A stretch of 64,000 nucleotides of DNA, taken from contig OY728165.1 in NCBI GenBank assembly GCA_963277665.1, forward strand, positions 1,150,874,050 through 1,150,938,049, written 5' to 3'. The position numbers and the translations under genes were made by a program. The notes beneath the pieces are model-generated. The model was not told where the DNA came from. It searched no databases and saw only the letters and a list, made by a program, of their open reading frames with translations. This stretch comes from Viscum album. Taxonomy: Eukaryota > Streptophyta > Magnoliopsida > Santalales > Viscaceae. This document shows, piece after piece, positions 21,606 through 32,982 of this stretch (position 1 is its first letter; every line of letters begins with the position of its first letter).

Positions 21606-22110
21606 CAGAGGTTGTCAAACCTGGATAGTTTGTGAAAACTGTTGTAAAGCCCGATACAGGCTGTGTATCAATCCCTTTTTTTATAAAATTGCTTGGTGGC
21701 AGGTGATCACCAAGTGGAAGAGGACTAAGTCTTAGCTTAAGACTGAACCTCTTGTTTGAAATAGCTTGTTACTCTTTTCTTTACTTTGCTTTTTTATATC
21801 CACTGTGCTCCTCTTGTTTTAAACAAGAAACCTGTTTTTTCATATACTCTGATAGTCAATTTTGGTTAGTGTGTATAAGATATTTGTTTAGTAAACTTGT
21901 TTCAAAAGTAAAGTTAGTCATCAAACTAACCTTACTGAGGATTAATCAACCTTAGAGAAACCTGTTGAACAATAAGTCACCTATATCTCTACTGCCTTAA
22001 TTGACTGGGCTGTTTTTCAATTTGGGGGATTTAATCTTAAAGTTTTCAACAGAAATTTTTAATTGGAACTCAATTCACCCCCCTCTTGAGTGTCCACTCC
22101 GACCAACATT

Positions 22111-22122
22111 TGGTATCAGAGG
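22111..22122 (+). other. Primer-binding site of element C
   Basis: TGGTATCAGAGG begins two bases after the LTR end. It matches the complement of the plant initiator tRNA-Met 3' end, the normal primer of copia elements. Confidence 0.93.
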
Positions 22123-22264
22123 GTGTGTTTATCTCTGTTTTACTTGCTCAAAGTTTTATTTTAACTCTCTGTTTTTAAACTGTGATTGTAGTTTTATCTA
22201 AAGGATCTTAAATTTCTGTTAGTTCTAAATTTTATCTCTTTAAAACATATTCTAAAATTTCCTT

Positions 22265-23989
22265 ATGGATAATAGACTAGAAGGTGCTGCTACTAAAAGG
22301 CCACCCTTCTTTAATGGTGTGAATTATGCCCAATGGAAGGTCAAAATGAAAATTCATTTGGAAAGTATGGGTTTTGATATTTGGACTGCTATAGAGTCTC
22401 AATACAAGATTCCAGAAACTGAAAGAATAACTTGGGATGAACTTACTAAGGTAGCTTACAATAATAATTGTAAGGCTGTGAATGCTCTCTACTGTGCTCT
22501 AGGAGATGAGGAATTCAATAGAATTTCTGCATGTAAAACTGCTTTTGAAATCTGGGACACCTTAGCTGTTTCTCATGAAGGAACAACTAATGTCAAGGAA
22601 ATGCGGTTAAATACGTATACTATCAAATATGATAACTTTAAGATGAAAGCTGATGAACCTATTTCTGATATGTATCTCAGGTTTAATGAGAAAGTCAACA
22701 CAATGAGCTCACTCGGAAAGATTGTTCCAGCAAAGGAGCAAATCATGAGATTATTGAGATGTCTGCCTGACAGATGGAGAGGCACATCCGTTTCAATTAG
22801 AGAATCCTGTGATATTGGAACTTTTCCTGTCAAGGAGTTAATTGGTAAGCTGATGATGTACGAAAAAGAGCTCAAGGTAAATAAAGAGGAAGATGAGGAA
22901 CCAAAACGAAAATCTGTAGCATTTAAGTCTACTGCATGAAAGAGAAAAGACAAGGAGAAAGTGCATATACCAACTGAAAGCTCATCTAGTGAAGACTTAG
23001 ATTCTGACAGTGATGCCGAGATGGCACAAATAGCAAGGAGATTCAAGAAGTTCTATAGGAAGAAGAAGTTCTTCAGAAAACCAAACTACAAGGGTAAGTA
23101 TGATAGACAAGGTAAGTGGAAGAAAGATTGGAAGAAAACTGATAAAGAAGAAGACATAGTTTGCTATGAATGTAAAAGGAAAGGACACATCAAAGCTGAC
23201 TGTCCTAAGTTAAAATTCAAGAAGAAATATGAGTACAAGGACAAGAATTATAAGAAAGATATGAAGGCCACCTGGAGTGCTTCAGAAGACAGCACAAGTG
23301 AATCAGAATCCAGTGATTCTGAAAGAAATCGTGCTAATATATGTTTCATGACAAACACATCTGAGGTAACCTTAGACACTCCCACTTTAAACTCTTATTT
23401 TTCTGAAGGTGAAGCAGAATCTGGTTCTGATTCTGAAAATATGTCTAAAGATGAATTGATTGAATACTGTAATATGCTGGAAGAAACGTGTAATGAACTA
23501 AAGGATAAATATAAGTCTTTAAAGAAACAGCATGCACTTACTGCAAGTGTCAAGTCTACACTTGATGTAGAAAAAGAGAAAAATGTTCAATTATTAAAGG
23601 AGAATACAGAACTGAAACTATCTAATGAACAACTTAGAAAGGACTTTGAAACATTCACAAATGGAAAAGATACTCTAACCCAACTGCTAGGAAAGCAAGT
23701 TGCACCTAAGTATGCTACTGGCTTGGGATACCAACCTGGACAAAGACAGTTTACTAAAACCCGATTTATTCCCAAGTCTGGAAAAAATCATGCTAGTTCC
23801 AGTTTTGGAAATTCGTATGCCTCAACTAGTTATTTAAATAGTTGTAGATCAAATAAAGTGTATCTCTCTAAATCTGTTGCATCTATTAATTGTATGGGAC
23901 CCATAAAACAAATCTGGGTACCTAAATCCTTGATTGCTAACATATCTGGACCCAAGAAAATCTGGGTACCAAAGTCATTTCCTGTCTAA
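22265..23989 (+). pseudogene. gag: Element C gag, one internal stop
   Basis: The start ATG at 22265 lies 143 bp after the primer site. The N-terminus (KRPPFFNGVNYAQWKVKM) is the copia gag/DUF4219-UBN2 type. A TGA at 22937-22939 interrupts the frame, which then continues unbroken to 23989. The second part is lysine-rich and then has a complete CCHC knuckle, CYECKRKGHIKADC, at about 23161-23202. A predicted coiled coil follows at about 23440-23670 and then a Ser/Gly-rich tail with the repeated IWVPKS motif. It packages element RNA into particles. Two further stops (23987-23989 and 23998-24000) separate it from pol in the same frame. In SIRE elements gag and pol are normally one frame, so these stops look like mutations, but a programmed readthrough site cannot be excluded for one of them. 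Confidence 0.9.
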
Positions 23990-24010
23990 TCTGTTTTGTA
24001 GGAAATCTGT

Positions 24011-24847
24011 TTGAAAAGCAATTACAAAAAGGTATGGTACTTAGACAGTGGATGTTCAAGACACATGTCTGGGGACTATTCATGCTTCAAAAGCTTAATA
24101 AAGGTTGATGGAGGATATGTCACTTTTGGTGATAACTCAAAAGGAAAAATCATCGGCTTAGGCCAGATCGGTAACACTGACTCACTATTAATTTCCAAAG
24201 TTTTATTTGTTGATGGACTTAAGTACAACCTACTTAGCATTTCTCAATTGTGTGATGATGGTTTTAATGTCAAGTTTGAAAACAATTCTTGTGATGTTTA
24301 TAATTCCAAAAATGCTTTAATATTTTCTGCCTTAAGAAATGAAAATGTTTATGCTGTTGACTTAAACACTTTAGCTAAACATAATGTTACTTGCTTAAAT
24401 GCTTTTCATAAAGAGTCTTGGCTGTGGAATAGGAGATTAGGACACTGCAACATTCACTCACTTAGAAAACTCTCTAAGAAACACCTAGTTAGAGACCTAC
24501 CTAAGCTTGAATTCTCAAATGACAAAGTGTGTAATCCCTGTCAAAAGGGAAAACAACACAAAGTTTCTTTTAAACCAAAGAAAGAAGTTTCAACTTCTCA
24601 ACCACTTGAAATGGTTCACATGGATTTGTTTGGACCATCAATAATTTCAAGTCTAAATGGGAAGCACTATGTTTATGTTCTTGTAGATGACTTTTCTAGA
24701 TATACTTGGGTATACTTTCTAGCTCACAAAAGTGAAGCCTGCTCTTCCTTTGTTAAATACTCTAAGTCTGTAGAAAATCTTAGTGGACTTATGATTAAGA
24801 CCTTGAGGAGTGATCATGGCCGTGAGTTTGAGAATCAAGAATTTTAA
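24011..24847 (+). pseudogene. pol: Element C protease and integrase N-terminal half
   Basis: The frame is the same as gag. The protease motif WYLDSGCSRHM has its catalytic Asp-Ser-Gly at 24044-24052. The GAG-pre-integrase zinc module has WNRRLGHCNIH and VCNPCQKGK with both His and both Cys kept. The integrase core starts with VHMDLFGP (first Asp) and continues through the RSDHGREFENQ block (second Asp). TAA at 24845-24847 breaks the frame between the second Asp and the catalytic Glu. An acidic or glutamine codon is usual there, so a single substitution is the simplest cause. The protease processes the polyprotein and the integrase inserts the cDNA. Confidence 0.93.
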
Positions 24848-27148
24848 TCTTACTGCTCACACAATGGCTATGCTCACAATTTTTCTGCTCCTAGGACACC
24901 TCAACAGAATGGTGTAGTGGAAAGAAGAAACCGAACCCTGCAAGAAATTGCAAGGACTATGCTTAATGAATATGACCTACCTGTTTACTTTTGGGCTGAA
25001 GCTGTAAATACAGCCTGCTATGTTATTAATAGAGTCTTGATTAGACCGGTTCTTAAGAAAACCCCTTATGAGTTGTGGAATAATAGGAAGCCTAAGGTTA
25101 ATTACTTTAGAGTTTTTGGTTGCAAAGTCTTTATTCTGAATACTAAAGATAATATTGATAAATTTGCTCCAAAAAGTGATGAAGGAATTTTCCTGGGTTA
25201 CTCTATGTCTAGTAAAGCCTATAGAGTGTTCAATAAGAAAACCAAATGTGTGGAAGAATCTGTTCACATCAAGTTTGATGAGACTGATCCACATGAGTCT
25301 AAAACTTCTCTTGAAGATGTTGAAGAAGACTTATCTGTTCTGGATCTAAATGACAAATCTGAAGAACCTGTAATAAAAACATCCAGTTCTGGACTTTTTC
25401 CAGAATCTTCCTCTGTGGAACCCGAACCTATAAATGAACCTGAAATCTCTAGTTCAACATTTACCAAATCAACTAGGATTATAAAGAATCATCCTTTAGA
25501 TGCTGTTGTTGGTAATCTTGATAGAGGAACACAAACTAGAGCTTCTCTAAGAAATCAGGTTGAACATCAAGATTTTCTTTCACAGCTTGAACCCAAAGAT
25601 GTCAATGATGCTATCAGTGATGAATTCTGGGTAATGGCTATGCAAGAAGAACTAAATCAGTTTGAAAGAAACAAAGTTTGGGAATTAGTGGAAAGACCTA
25701 AAGACACTCTTACCATAGGCACTAAATGGGTGTTTAGAAACAAAGTTGATGAGTTTGGTAATATAATCAGAAACAAAGCTAGGCTAGTTGCACAAGGGTA
25801 TAGTCAGGAAGAAGGAATAGACTATGAGGAAACCTTTCCACCCGTGGCTAGACTAGAGGCCATTAGGATATTACTTGCTTATGCTGCTCATCTGAATTTC
25901 AAACTATATCAAATGGATGTTAAAAGTGCTTTTTTAAATGGATATATAATTGAGGATGTATTTGTGGAAAAACCTCCTGGTTTTACAAATCCCCATTTTT
26001 CTAATCATGTTTTTAAACTATCTAAAGCTTTATATGGTTTAAAGCAAGCTCCAAGAGCTTGGTATGATAAGCTCAGCTCTTTTCTTATTTCGAAAGGATT
26101 TACTAAAGGGATAGCTGATCCTACTCTTTTTATTAAATGGATTTCTAAAGATGTCTTAATAGTAAAAATTTATGTGGATGATATTATTTTTGGATCTTCT
26201 AAAAATTCTTTATGTGTTGATTTTTCAAAAATAATGCAAAATGAGTTTGAAATGAGTTTAATGGGAGAACTCAAATTTTTCCTTGGATTTCAGATCTTTC
26301 AAAATAAAAATGGTATTATTTTGAACCAAAGTAAATATATTAAAGATCTTCTAAAACGTTTTTCTTTGGATGGCACCAAAGGCAGTGACACACCTATGAG
26401 CACCACTTGCAAGTTGGACAGTGATGAAACTGGTGAACCAGTGGATCAAACCAATTACAGAGGTATGATAGGTAGTCTACTGTACCTTACTGCCAGTAGA
26501 CCTGACATCATGTTCAGTGTATGCATGTGTGCTCGGTTTCAAGCCAATCTAAAAGAGTCTCATTTGACTGCTGTTAAAAGGATTTTCAAATATCTAAAAC
26601 ATACTCCCAATTTGGGATTATTTTATTCAAAAGGACAATCATTTGATTTATTAAGTTATTCTGATGCTGATTTTGCTGGCTGCAAGTTAGATAGAAAAAG
26701 CACCTCTGGAACATGTCACATTTTAGGCAAATCACTAGTATCTTGGTGTAGTAAGAAGCAGAATTCTGTTGCATTGTCTACTGCCGAAGCTGAGTATATA
26801 GCTGCTGGTAGCTATTGTGCACAAATCTTGTGGATGAAACACACTTTACTAGACTATGGATATCAATTCAAACATGTCTCTATAAGGTGTGACAATACAA
26901 GTGCTATTAACATTTCTAAAAATCCAGTATCTCATGCTAGGACAAAACATATTGATGTGAGACATCACTTTCTGAGGGATCATTATCAAAAATGTGATAT
27001 CACTCTTGAGTTCATTGGCACTGAACATCAGTTAGCTGATATTTTTACAAAGCCTTTGAATTCTGAGAGATTAAGTTACATCAAACATGAGTTAGGTATG
27101 ATTAATTATAGCACAGTTGAAACCTCACAGTTGAAACCTCACAGTTGA
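24848..27148 (+). pseudogene. pol: Element C integrase C-terminus, reverse transcriptase and RNase H
   Basis: The frame continues after the [19 protein letters not shown] carries the catalytic Glu of integrase, then [10 protein letters not shown] and [10 protein letters not shown]. The RVT_2 domain spans about 25620-26360, with [41 protein letters not shown] and catalytic YVDDIIFGS (26171-26182). RNase H has [34 protein letters not shown] and the [17 protein letters not shown] region. All catalytic residues are intact. The last ten codons run into a 14-bp minisatellite, and the stop (27146-27148) arises within it. From 24917 the frame is 743 codons without a break, the best-preserved pol piece here. 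Confidence 0.95.
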
Positions 27149-27190
27149 AACCTCACAGTTGAAACCTCACAGTTGAAACCTCACAGTTAG
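27112..27190 (+). repeat. 14-bp minisatellite at the pol end of element C
   Basis: CACAGTT begins at 27112, 27126, 27140, 27154, 27168 and 27182, exactly 14 bp apart, with unit CACAGTTGAAACCT. Because 14 is not a multiple of three, the array is read in successive frames and sets where pol stops. The unit shares CACAGTTGAA with the LTR array. Confidence 0.95.
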
Positions 27191-27424
27191 ACCTCACCGG
27201 TGTACCTCACTGTTACATCTCTCTGTAGGCTGTTTCGCTGTTTAACCTTATTTTATTTCTGCAGGAATTCGAACCGTTTCTTTTCTTTATACTTTTATTT
27301 ATAAATCCCTAAATGATAAAATTTAGAACATCGAACATATCTCAATCCACTCATCTCGACCCTTGCTGTCTCAAGTCTAAAACCCTAAACCTTCAACCGA
27401 ACCTCGAAACCTCATTCAGTTCCA

Positions 27425-30278
27425 ATGGCCAGAACAAAGCGACCCCCGACTGTCAATGAAGATGCACCAATGCCGAAGAGGACTCGAGTCGAATCCAGTG
27501 GCACCGGGAACGCCTCGATAAGACCTGTTAATCCACATCTGACTAAGAGAGAAATAGTTGCTGAGAAGGAGCTAAGTGAAGAGTGGATTTTATCGAGCAG
27601 ATCATTAGTACTGGCAGTGCTTAATGAGGAAGGATGGACCGAATGCTTCGCAAACAATAATGGACCGTACTACCCGAAGTGGTGAAGGAATTCTATGAAT
27701 ATCTACAGTTCGAGGAAGAGGATGATCTGCATAGACTGGTATCCAGAGTAAATGGCAATGAAGTCAGTTTTTCATCCGTCGAATGGGCTGCATGTTTAAG
27801 AGTTCCTCATGAGGGTATTTACAACTACTATTCTGGAACGGCTCCTCCAAATAGTGGAATCTTTGATCATGAGACGGCTCTGGAAGAACTGACAGGCAAT
27901 GGCACAGTAAGAAAGATTATTGCTGCTGAAATGAGTGGAGAGGACAGGCTTCTGTTTAAGTTTATTCAGCATGTACTGAGTCCTAGAAGAGGAGATTTTG
28001 CAACTCTGAAGCACCAGGATATTTACTTGATGTACTTATTAAAACATGGAAGGAAGGTCAACCTTTGTAGGTTGCTGATGGCTCAGATGGAGGACATGAT
28101 AAAGGCATGCTCAAAATCAAGTGCCTTGTTTCATGCTAAACTCATTTCGGTAATGTTGAAAGTGAAAGGTGCAGCTGGAAGTCAGGAAGAGTTGATAGTG
28201 GCAAAGAACAGTGTATGTATCTCGAAAGTAATCTGCAAATTCATGAGGATCAGTTGGAATCCCTGGAAGAAATCATGGGTGAATGATGAGGAGAGAATCT
28301 ATGAGAAATTTAGCCCTTCTACTCATCCCTCTAGACCGAGAGATAGGAGAGATCCAGGCTTAAAGCCTGATGAGCCTGAACCTGTATACTCAAATGATGA
28401 ACAGACTGCAGTAGTTGGTGACTCTGCAAGAGAGAACACCCCAATTGATGAAGGGAGTGATCCTGAGACTACTCACAGTCCTGTCAGGACAGTGACTTTT
28501 GGAGCAGCAAGCCCTCCAAAAGAACTACCTAGTAGAGAACCTGTTCTAAGAGACAGTGAGACTGAGTCTACAGAAGAAGAAGAAGAAGAATCTCAATATT
28601 TTGTCAAGGACACCTCTGACGAGGATGATACAATCGAAGAAGAAGAGGCTGGAGCTTCAAATGAAAATCAAGAAACTGTTGCAGAAGATGAAGAGAAGAT
28701 CAGTGGTGAAGAAACAGAAGAACTTAGTATGAGCCCTCCGATAGGGTATACAGACAAGTCAGTGTCTGACCAGGAAGCAGGAGTGGTCTCTACTACTGTT
28801 GTCATGGAAGTGGTTGATGACTTAACAGAGAGGGAGGCTAACCTCACTGCTGAACCTACAGAGGAAGCAAGTATGGAACCTGCTAGAGCTACAGAAGAGA
28901 ACTTAGAGTTACCCATAGTTGAGCAGATAGTAGAAAATGTTCAGGAAGGAGCTCCAAGTGAGGGGGGGGGGGGCGTTTTGGTTCAGTCTCTGTACTGTAT
29001 GATATAGAAGGATGGACCTCAGATCCAGGATACATGGTGTTAGGACTCAATTATGAGGATTCAGATGAGGAAAACCAACCACCAAGAAATCCAGTTATCC
29101 TAACTAACAGCTCTCCAGTGTTAGAAACTGAAAGATTGGCCACCAAGGAAGACCTTGAATCCTTAAAGAATGAAATGAAGGAGACCATCAGACAGTCTGT
29201 TGCTGAATTGAAAACCAGTCTTTTTGATGAGCTGAAAAATGTAGAACAATCCTTAGAATTATCTCTAGGATGTGTTGTGGGAAGTCCAATCAAAGAAGTG
29301 ATGGATGAAATGAAAGTGTGCCACACTCAAATTGAAAGCTGGACTGGAGCAGTAGTGGCCCTCAGACAATCAGTTGCTTCTTTAACTGCCCTGAGCAGTT
29401 CTCAGACACAAGTGGCCAGTGAGATTCGATACATCAAAGAAGTGGTCAAGCAGTTTGTGGAAGTATTTGAGGCCTTCAAGCACTCAGTAAAAGAACACTT
29501 TAGCAATCAGGATGTTGTCATTCAGAAAGTGATTGGAAATCTGACTCAGTCTTTCAAGGAGACAGTGGAATTCTCAGTCAAGTACCTTCCCTCATCTAGC
29601 TCTCCTGTAGACTTTGAGCAGTTTAGAAGCTTGCTCAGAGAAGAGCTTACTCAGGCCCGTGCAAATGACACATCAGACCTACAGATCCTTGCTACTACAA
29701 GAGAAGTCAGTGGCTTTGTTCGTGAGCACCTGTAGGCTGCTACTGCTTCTCAGGAGGCCATCAAAAGTAAAGTGGATTATTACTTTGATCGGATTTCCAC
29801 CAAGAATCAGTTGAACCATCACTTCAAGCTCATGCTAGAAACTATGAAGCTACCTCCTGTAACTCAAGCTTTCAAAGAACAAGTTAGCAAGCTACGAGAG
29901 TTGACCCCGGCTTTGGATAAATTCTTGTAAAACAAAAATGACTTCTTATCTGCCATGGACAGAGGAGGAAACATCATCATGGATTTCAGGAATCTTCTCC
30001 TACCTTTTCTTCATGTAGACTGCACACCTGTTATAGTTCCTCCTGCCCTACCTGTCTCCAACCCCAGTGGTTCTTCCGTAATGTCTCCTGCTGATGCCCT
30101 CAGAAGCCTTAGACCACTGATACCTCGGCAAGCTACTCACTACAGGCCTTCAGGAGCATCTGTTGCTGACCCTCCAGACATTCCTACTACAATTCCTAAG
30201 CCGGTTGATCTTTCACCTACTGCTCCATCTTCTTCCTCCAAAGGAAAAGCTCCCTTACCTCCAGATGAAGAGGATTGA
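27425..30278 (+). pseudogene. Element C env-like third ORF (broken)
   Basis: The start is ATG in CCAATGGCC at 27425, 277 bp after pol. The N-terminal part is basic (KRPPTVNEDAPMPKRTR). It is followed by a globular region (about 27560-28290) that resembles the plant transposon-associated domain in SIRE env-like ORFs, with KEFYEYLQFEEED and RRGDFATLKHQDIYLMYLL. A long Glu/Ser/Thr-rich acidic stretch (28370-28950) and a coiled-coil-like region (29120-29700) come next, then a Pro/Ser-rich tail. Breaks are a 1-base shift near 27680, a shift at the poly-G run 28962-28973, TAG at 29733-29735 and TAA at 29928-29930. The last two would be Gln codons if C had become T. I see no signal peptide or clear transmembrane span, so the name env-like reflects position and lineage and not proven fusion function. 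Confidence 0.75.
28962..28973 (+). repeat. Poly-G run causing a frameshift in the env-like ORF
   Basis: Twelve G residues follow CCAAGTGA. The upstream frame stops 33 bp later (29007), while the frame that is open downstream can be traced back to this run (SVLYDIEGWTSDPGYM). Slippage in the run is the simplest explanation. Confidence 0.85.
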
Positions 30279-30601
30279 GTCTGTTTATGTTTTTTTTTTG
30301 ACAGGGATCATGTATTCACGTTTTGGGTCATGTAATGTACTCATTCTTAATACAATGTTTATTTTCTCTCACTCTTTCTTTCTTTTTGTTAATCACAAAG
30401 GGGGAGAAATAGGCAGAAATAGGGAGAAATAGGGAGAAATAGGGAGATATAGGGAAAACTCGGGGGAGAAATGAACCTATACAAAGAGGGAGAAATCCTT
30501 GAGGATTATACCTAATTTTTGTGCTCATATTGCTAATACTGTGTTTTGCACACTTCTCTCTGATACATCTATATTTCATACTGACATAATTTGTGATTAT
30601 C
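30279..30601 (+). other. Element C 3' untranslated region
   Basis: The stretch after the env-like ORF has no coding sequence. GGGAGAAATA-type units repeat at about 30400-30460. They are purine-rich and resemble copies of the polypurine tract. Confidence 0.7.
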
Positions 30602-30615
30602 AAAAAGGGGGAGAT
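30602..30615 (+). other. Polypurine tract of element C
   Basis: AAAAAGGGGGAGAT lies immediately upstream of the 3' LTR start TGTTGG. This is the canonical copia plus-strand primer sequence and position. Confidence 0.95.
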
Positions 30616-32622
30616 TGTTGGAATCACCTGTTTTTATAATCCCAAATCATGCTTAAACATTGATTATGATGTATTAAAACCTTGAATTAATCTTATTATT
30701 CTATGCTTAAATGTATTTTATTCTAAACAGTTCATATTCTTACTCTCATAGCTTTACTGTAACAGCTTACAGTAGTATTTACATAAGTTTAGTATTGTTA
30801 GCTAACAGTCAGAGTTTTCTTTTCAAAGTCACAGTTACAGCTAACTGCCACCTTAAGTTACTGTTGTAATAAGTTCACAGTTACAAGGTTACAGTCGAAG
30901 ACTAATACAAGCTTACAGTCACGAGTCTACCGCTATCTATTGTCAAAGCTCATAGACGAAGGTCACAGTTACAAGAATTCTGTTCAAAGATTTCTCTGCT
31001 CAAGTTCACAGTCGAACAAGTCTATAGTTGGAACAAGTTCGCAGTCGAACAAGCCTACAGTCATAAGTCTACAGTCAAGGTTACAGTTAGACAGCTTCTG
31101 TCGACTAAGTCTACTGATGATCGAGGTCTACAGTTGACAAAGGTTACAGTTCTACAAATTTGATATTACAAGTCTATAGAGAGGCTACAGTTACATGGAG
31201 TAAAAGCTACCATTGCAAGCCTACAGACAGCAAGCCTTTTGTTGAAGTCAGCAGTCAGAAGGAAGTCCACAGTTGGAAGACCACATTTGAAGTCCACAGT
31301 GACATACATTCTCGACCAGTCTATTATTATATTTCTACTTTTTTTTTACCAATTTGATTAATACTAATCTAACGGTCATGTCTAGACAAATTAATACACC
31401 TAACATTATTTATTGATATTTGCAGACATATCAAGAAATAATACAATGTACGAGGAAGATCGCACGTGTAACTCAAGACTATTTATCTTGTCGGCCTCGG
31501 GTGAACAAAAAGGGCATATATGGAGGAGTATAAAAAGAAGAGAGAAGCATTCAAGAATATACAGGAATGGAACGAAAAGTACAGTGACATACACGAACAA
31601 GAATAGAGGAAGGACACACAGAGTCTAACATCTACAACTGAGAAGGAGATACGCATATACACAAAAAGAAGAACTCTCGAGCATTCATACTGAAGAAAAA
31701 AAGAGTCTCAAGTGAACCGACTGAAAGAACCATCTCCTAAAAGCCATGCTGTGAAGCACTTAAACTCAAAGAAGCTGATCACTTGAACATCTGGAAGACT
31801 GGAAATCACGACACTCTGTTTTAGTGTCAACTTACAGAAAAAGGACCAAAGCTTCAAGTCACTCATTCCTACGAGTCCAGAACTGATCTGCCAACACTAT
31901 AGAGCACTCTAAACCTTCTTCTTTCTATCTCTTGCTCTACTGTGTTTAAGTGTTTTACATTTGTGAGCAGTGTGTTAGTATTACACACACTGTCTCCTGT
32001 GCTTAAACTGAGGGATACTGAAAATCCCTATCCCAAACCTTTTTCATTTGTTACCCACGTATAACTGTGGAAGAAGCCTGGTGTGGCTTGGTCATTTGTT
32101 TTCCCACGTATAACTATGGTAGAGGTTGTCAAACCTGGACAGTTTGTGAAAACTGTTGTAAAGCCCGATACAGGCTGTGTATCAATCCCTTTTTTTATAA
32201 AATTGCTTGGTGGCAGGTGATCACCAAGTGGAAGAGGACTAAGTCTTAGCTTAAGACTGAACCTCTTGTTTGAAATAGCTTGTTACTCTTTTCTTTACTT
32301 TGCTTTTTTATATCCGCTGTGCTCCTCTTGTTTTAAACAAGAAATATGTTTTTGCATATACTCTGATAGTAAATTTTGGTTAGTGTGTATACGAGATTTG
32401 TTTAGTAAACTTGTTTCAAAAGTAAAGTTAGTCATCAAACTAACCTTACTGAGGATTAATCAACCTTAGAGAAACCTATTGAACAATAAGTCACCTATAT
32501 CTCTACTGCCTTAATTGACTGGGCTGTTTTTCAATTTGGGGGATTTAATCTTAAAGTTTTCAACAGAAATTTTTAATTGGAACTCAATTCACCCCCCTCT
32601 TGAGTGTCCACTCCGACCAACA
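30616..32622 (+). repeat. 3' LTR of element C
   Basis: This is 2007 bp, the same length as the 5' LTR, with only substitutions between them (about 30 by eye). It is followed by GTGGG. It carries the ACAGT array, the TATA box (31529-31536) and both 17-bp motifs. Its promoter points rightward into the remaining piece of the B LTR. Confidence 0.96.
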
Positions 32623-32627
32623 GTGGG
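32623..32627 (+). repeat. Target-site duplication of element C, right copy (GTGGG)
   Basis: It is identical to 20097-20101. Confidence 0.95.
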
Positions 32628-32966
32628 CTCCACACATCCGAACATACAAACTCTTCCCAAAGAATGATTTATTTGGACACCTATATGGACGATTTAGATC
32701 TTGTTCCAATTGACATATTTGGAGAGAGTATTCCATGGGTTCCTAAAAAATGAATCAATCGAATTGGATAAGTATTTAAAAAGATTTGACTAAATACTCA
32801 GACAAGTCAAAAACTGCTTAAAATCCAGAATTAAGGCATTTTCACAATTTAGCTCCAAATACAACAATATTCCAAAAATGATGCAACATAACATGTAATG
32901 ACACATTGGTGAGGATTAAATCATTAAATTTTAGATAAAATATATTGAAAATATCAGCTCTATCAA
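32628..32966 (-). repeat. 3' LTR of element B, right piece
   Basis: It matches about 41531-41869. Together with 18875-20101 it gives about 1566 bp, against 1559 bp for the 5' LTR. It ends CTCTATCAA, so the minus-strand LTR starts with TTGATAG or, one base on, TGATAG. Confidence 0.93.
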
Positions 32967-32982
32967 TTCTCCCACACATATA
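32967..32982 (-). other. Polypurine-like tract of element B
   Basis: The minus strand reads ATGTGTGGGAGAA directly before the 3' LTR. The 9-base GTGGGAGAA core is purine-rich and in the right place. Confidence 0.6.

Larger units (their letters stand above)
20102..22108 (+). repeat. 5' LTR of element C
   Basis: It starts TGTTGGAATCACC and ends CCGACCAACA. U3 contains a dense ACAGT array (about 20290-20795) and a TATA box at 21015-21022. The transcribed part contains a duplicated 17-bp CCCACGTATAACTGTGG motif. Its end ACCCCCCTCTTGAGTGTCC is typical of copia LTRs. Short ORFs recur in both LTRs at fixed offsets only because the LTRs are nearly identical. Confidence 0.96.
20102..32622 (+). mobile_element. 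Element C: SIRE-like Ty1/copia with env-like ORF
   Basis: This 12.5-kb plus-sense element has two LTRs of exactly 2007 bp, a tRNA-Met primer site, a polypurine tract and GTGGG duplications. gag and pol share one reading frame and are followed by a separate third ORF, the plan known for SIRE (Maximus/sirevirus) elements. I count roughly 30 LTR differences by eye, about 1.5 percent, so it is the youngest insertion here. It still carries stops in gag-pol and frameshifts in the env-like ORF. Moving it would need helper proteins from an intact relative. Confidence 0.96.

Noticed and set aside
22573..23046. Minus-strand 157-residue frame
   Set aside because: It is a shadow of the gag gene of C.
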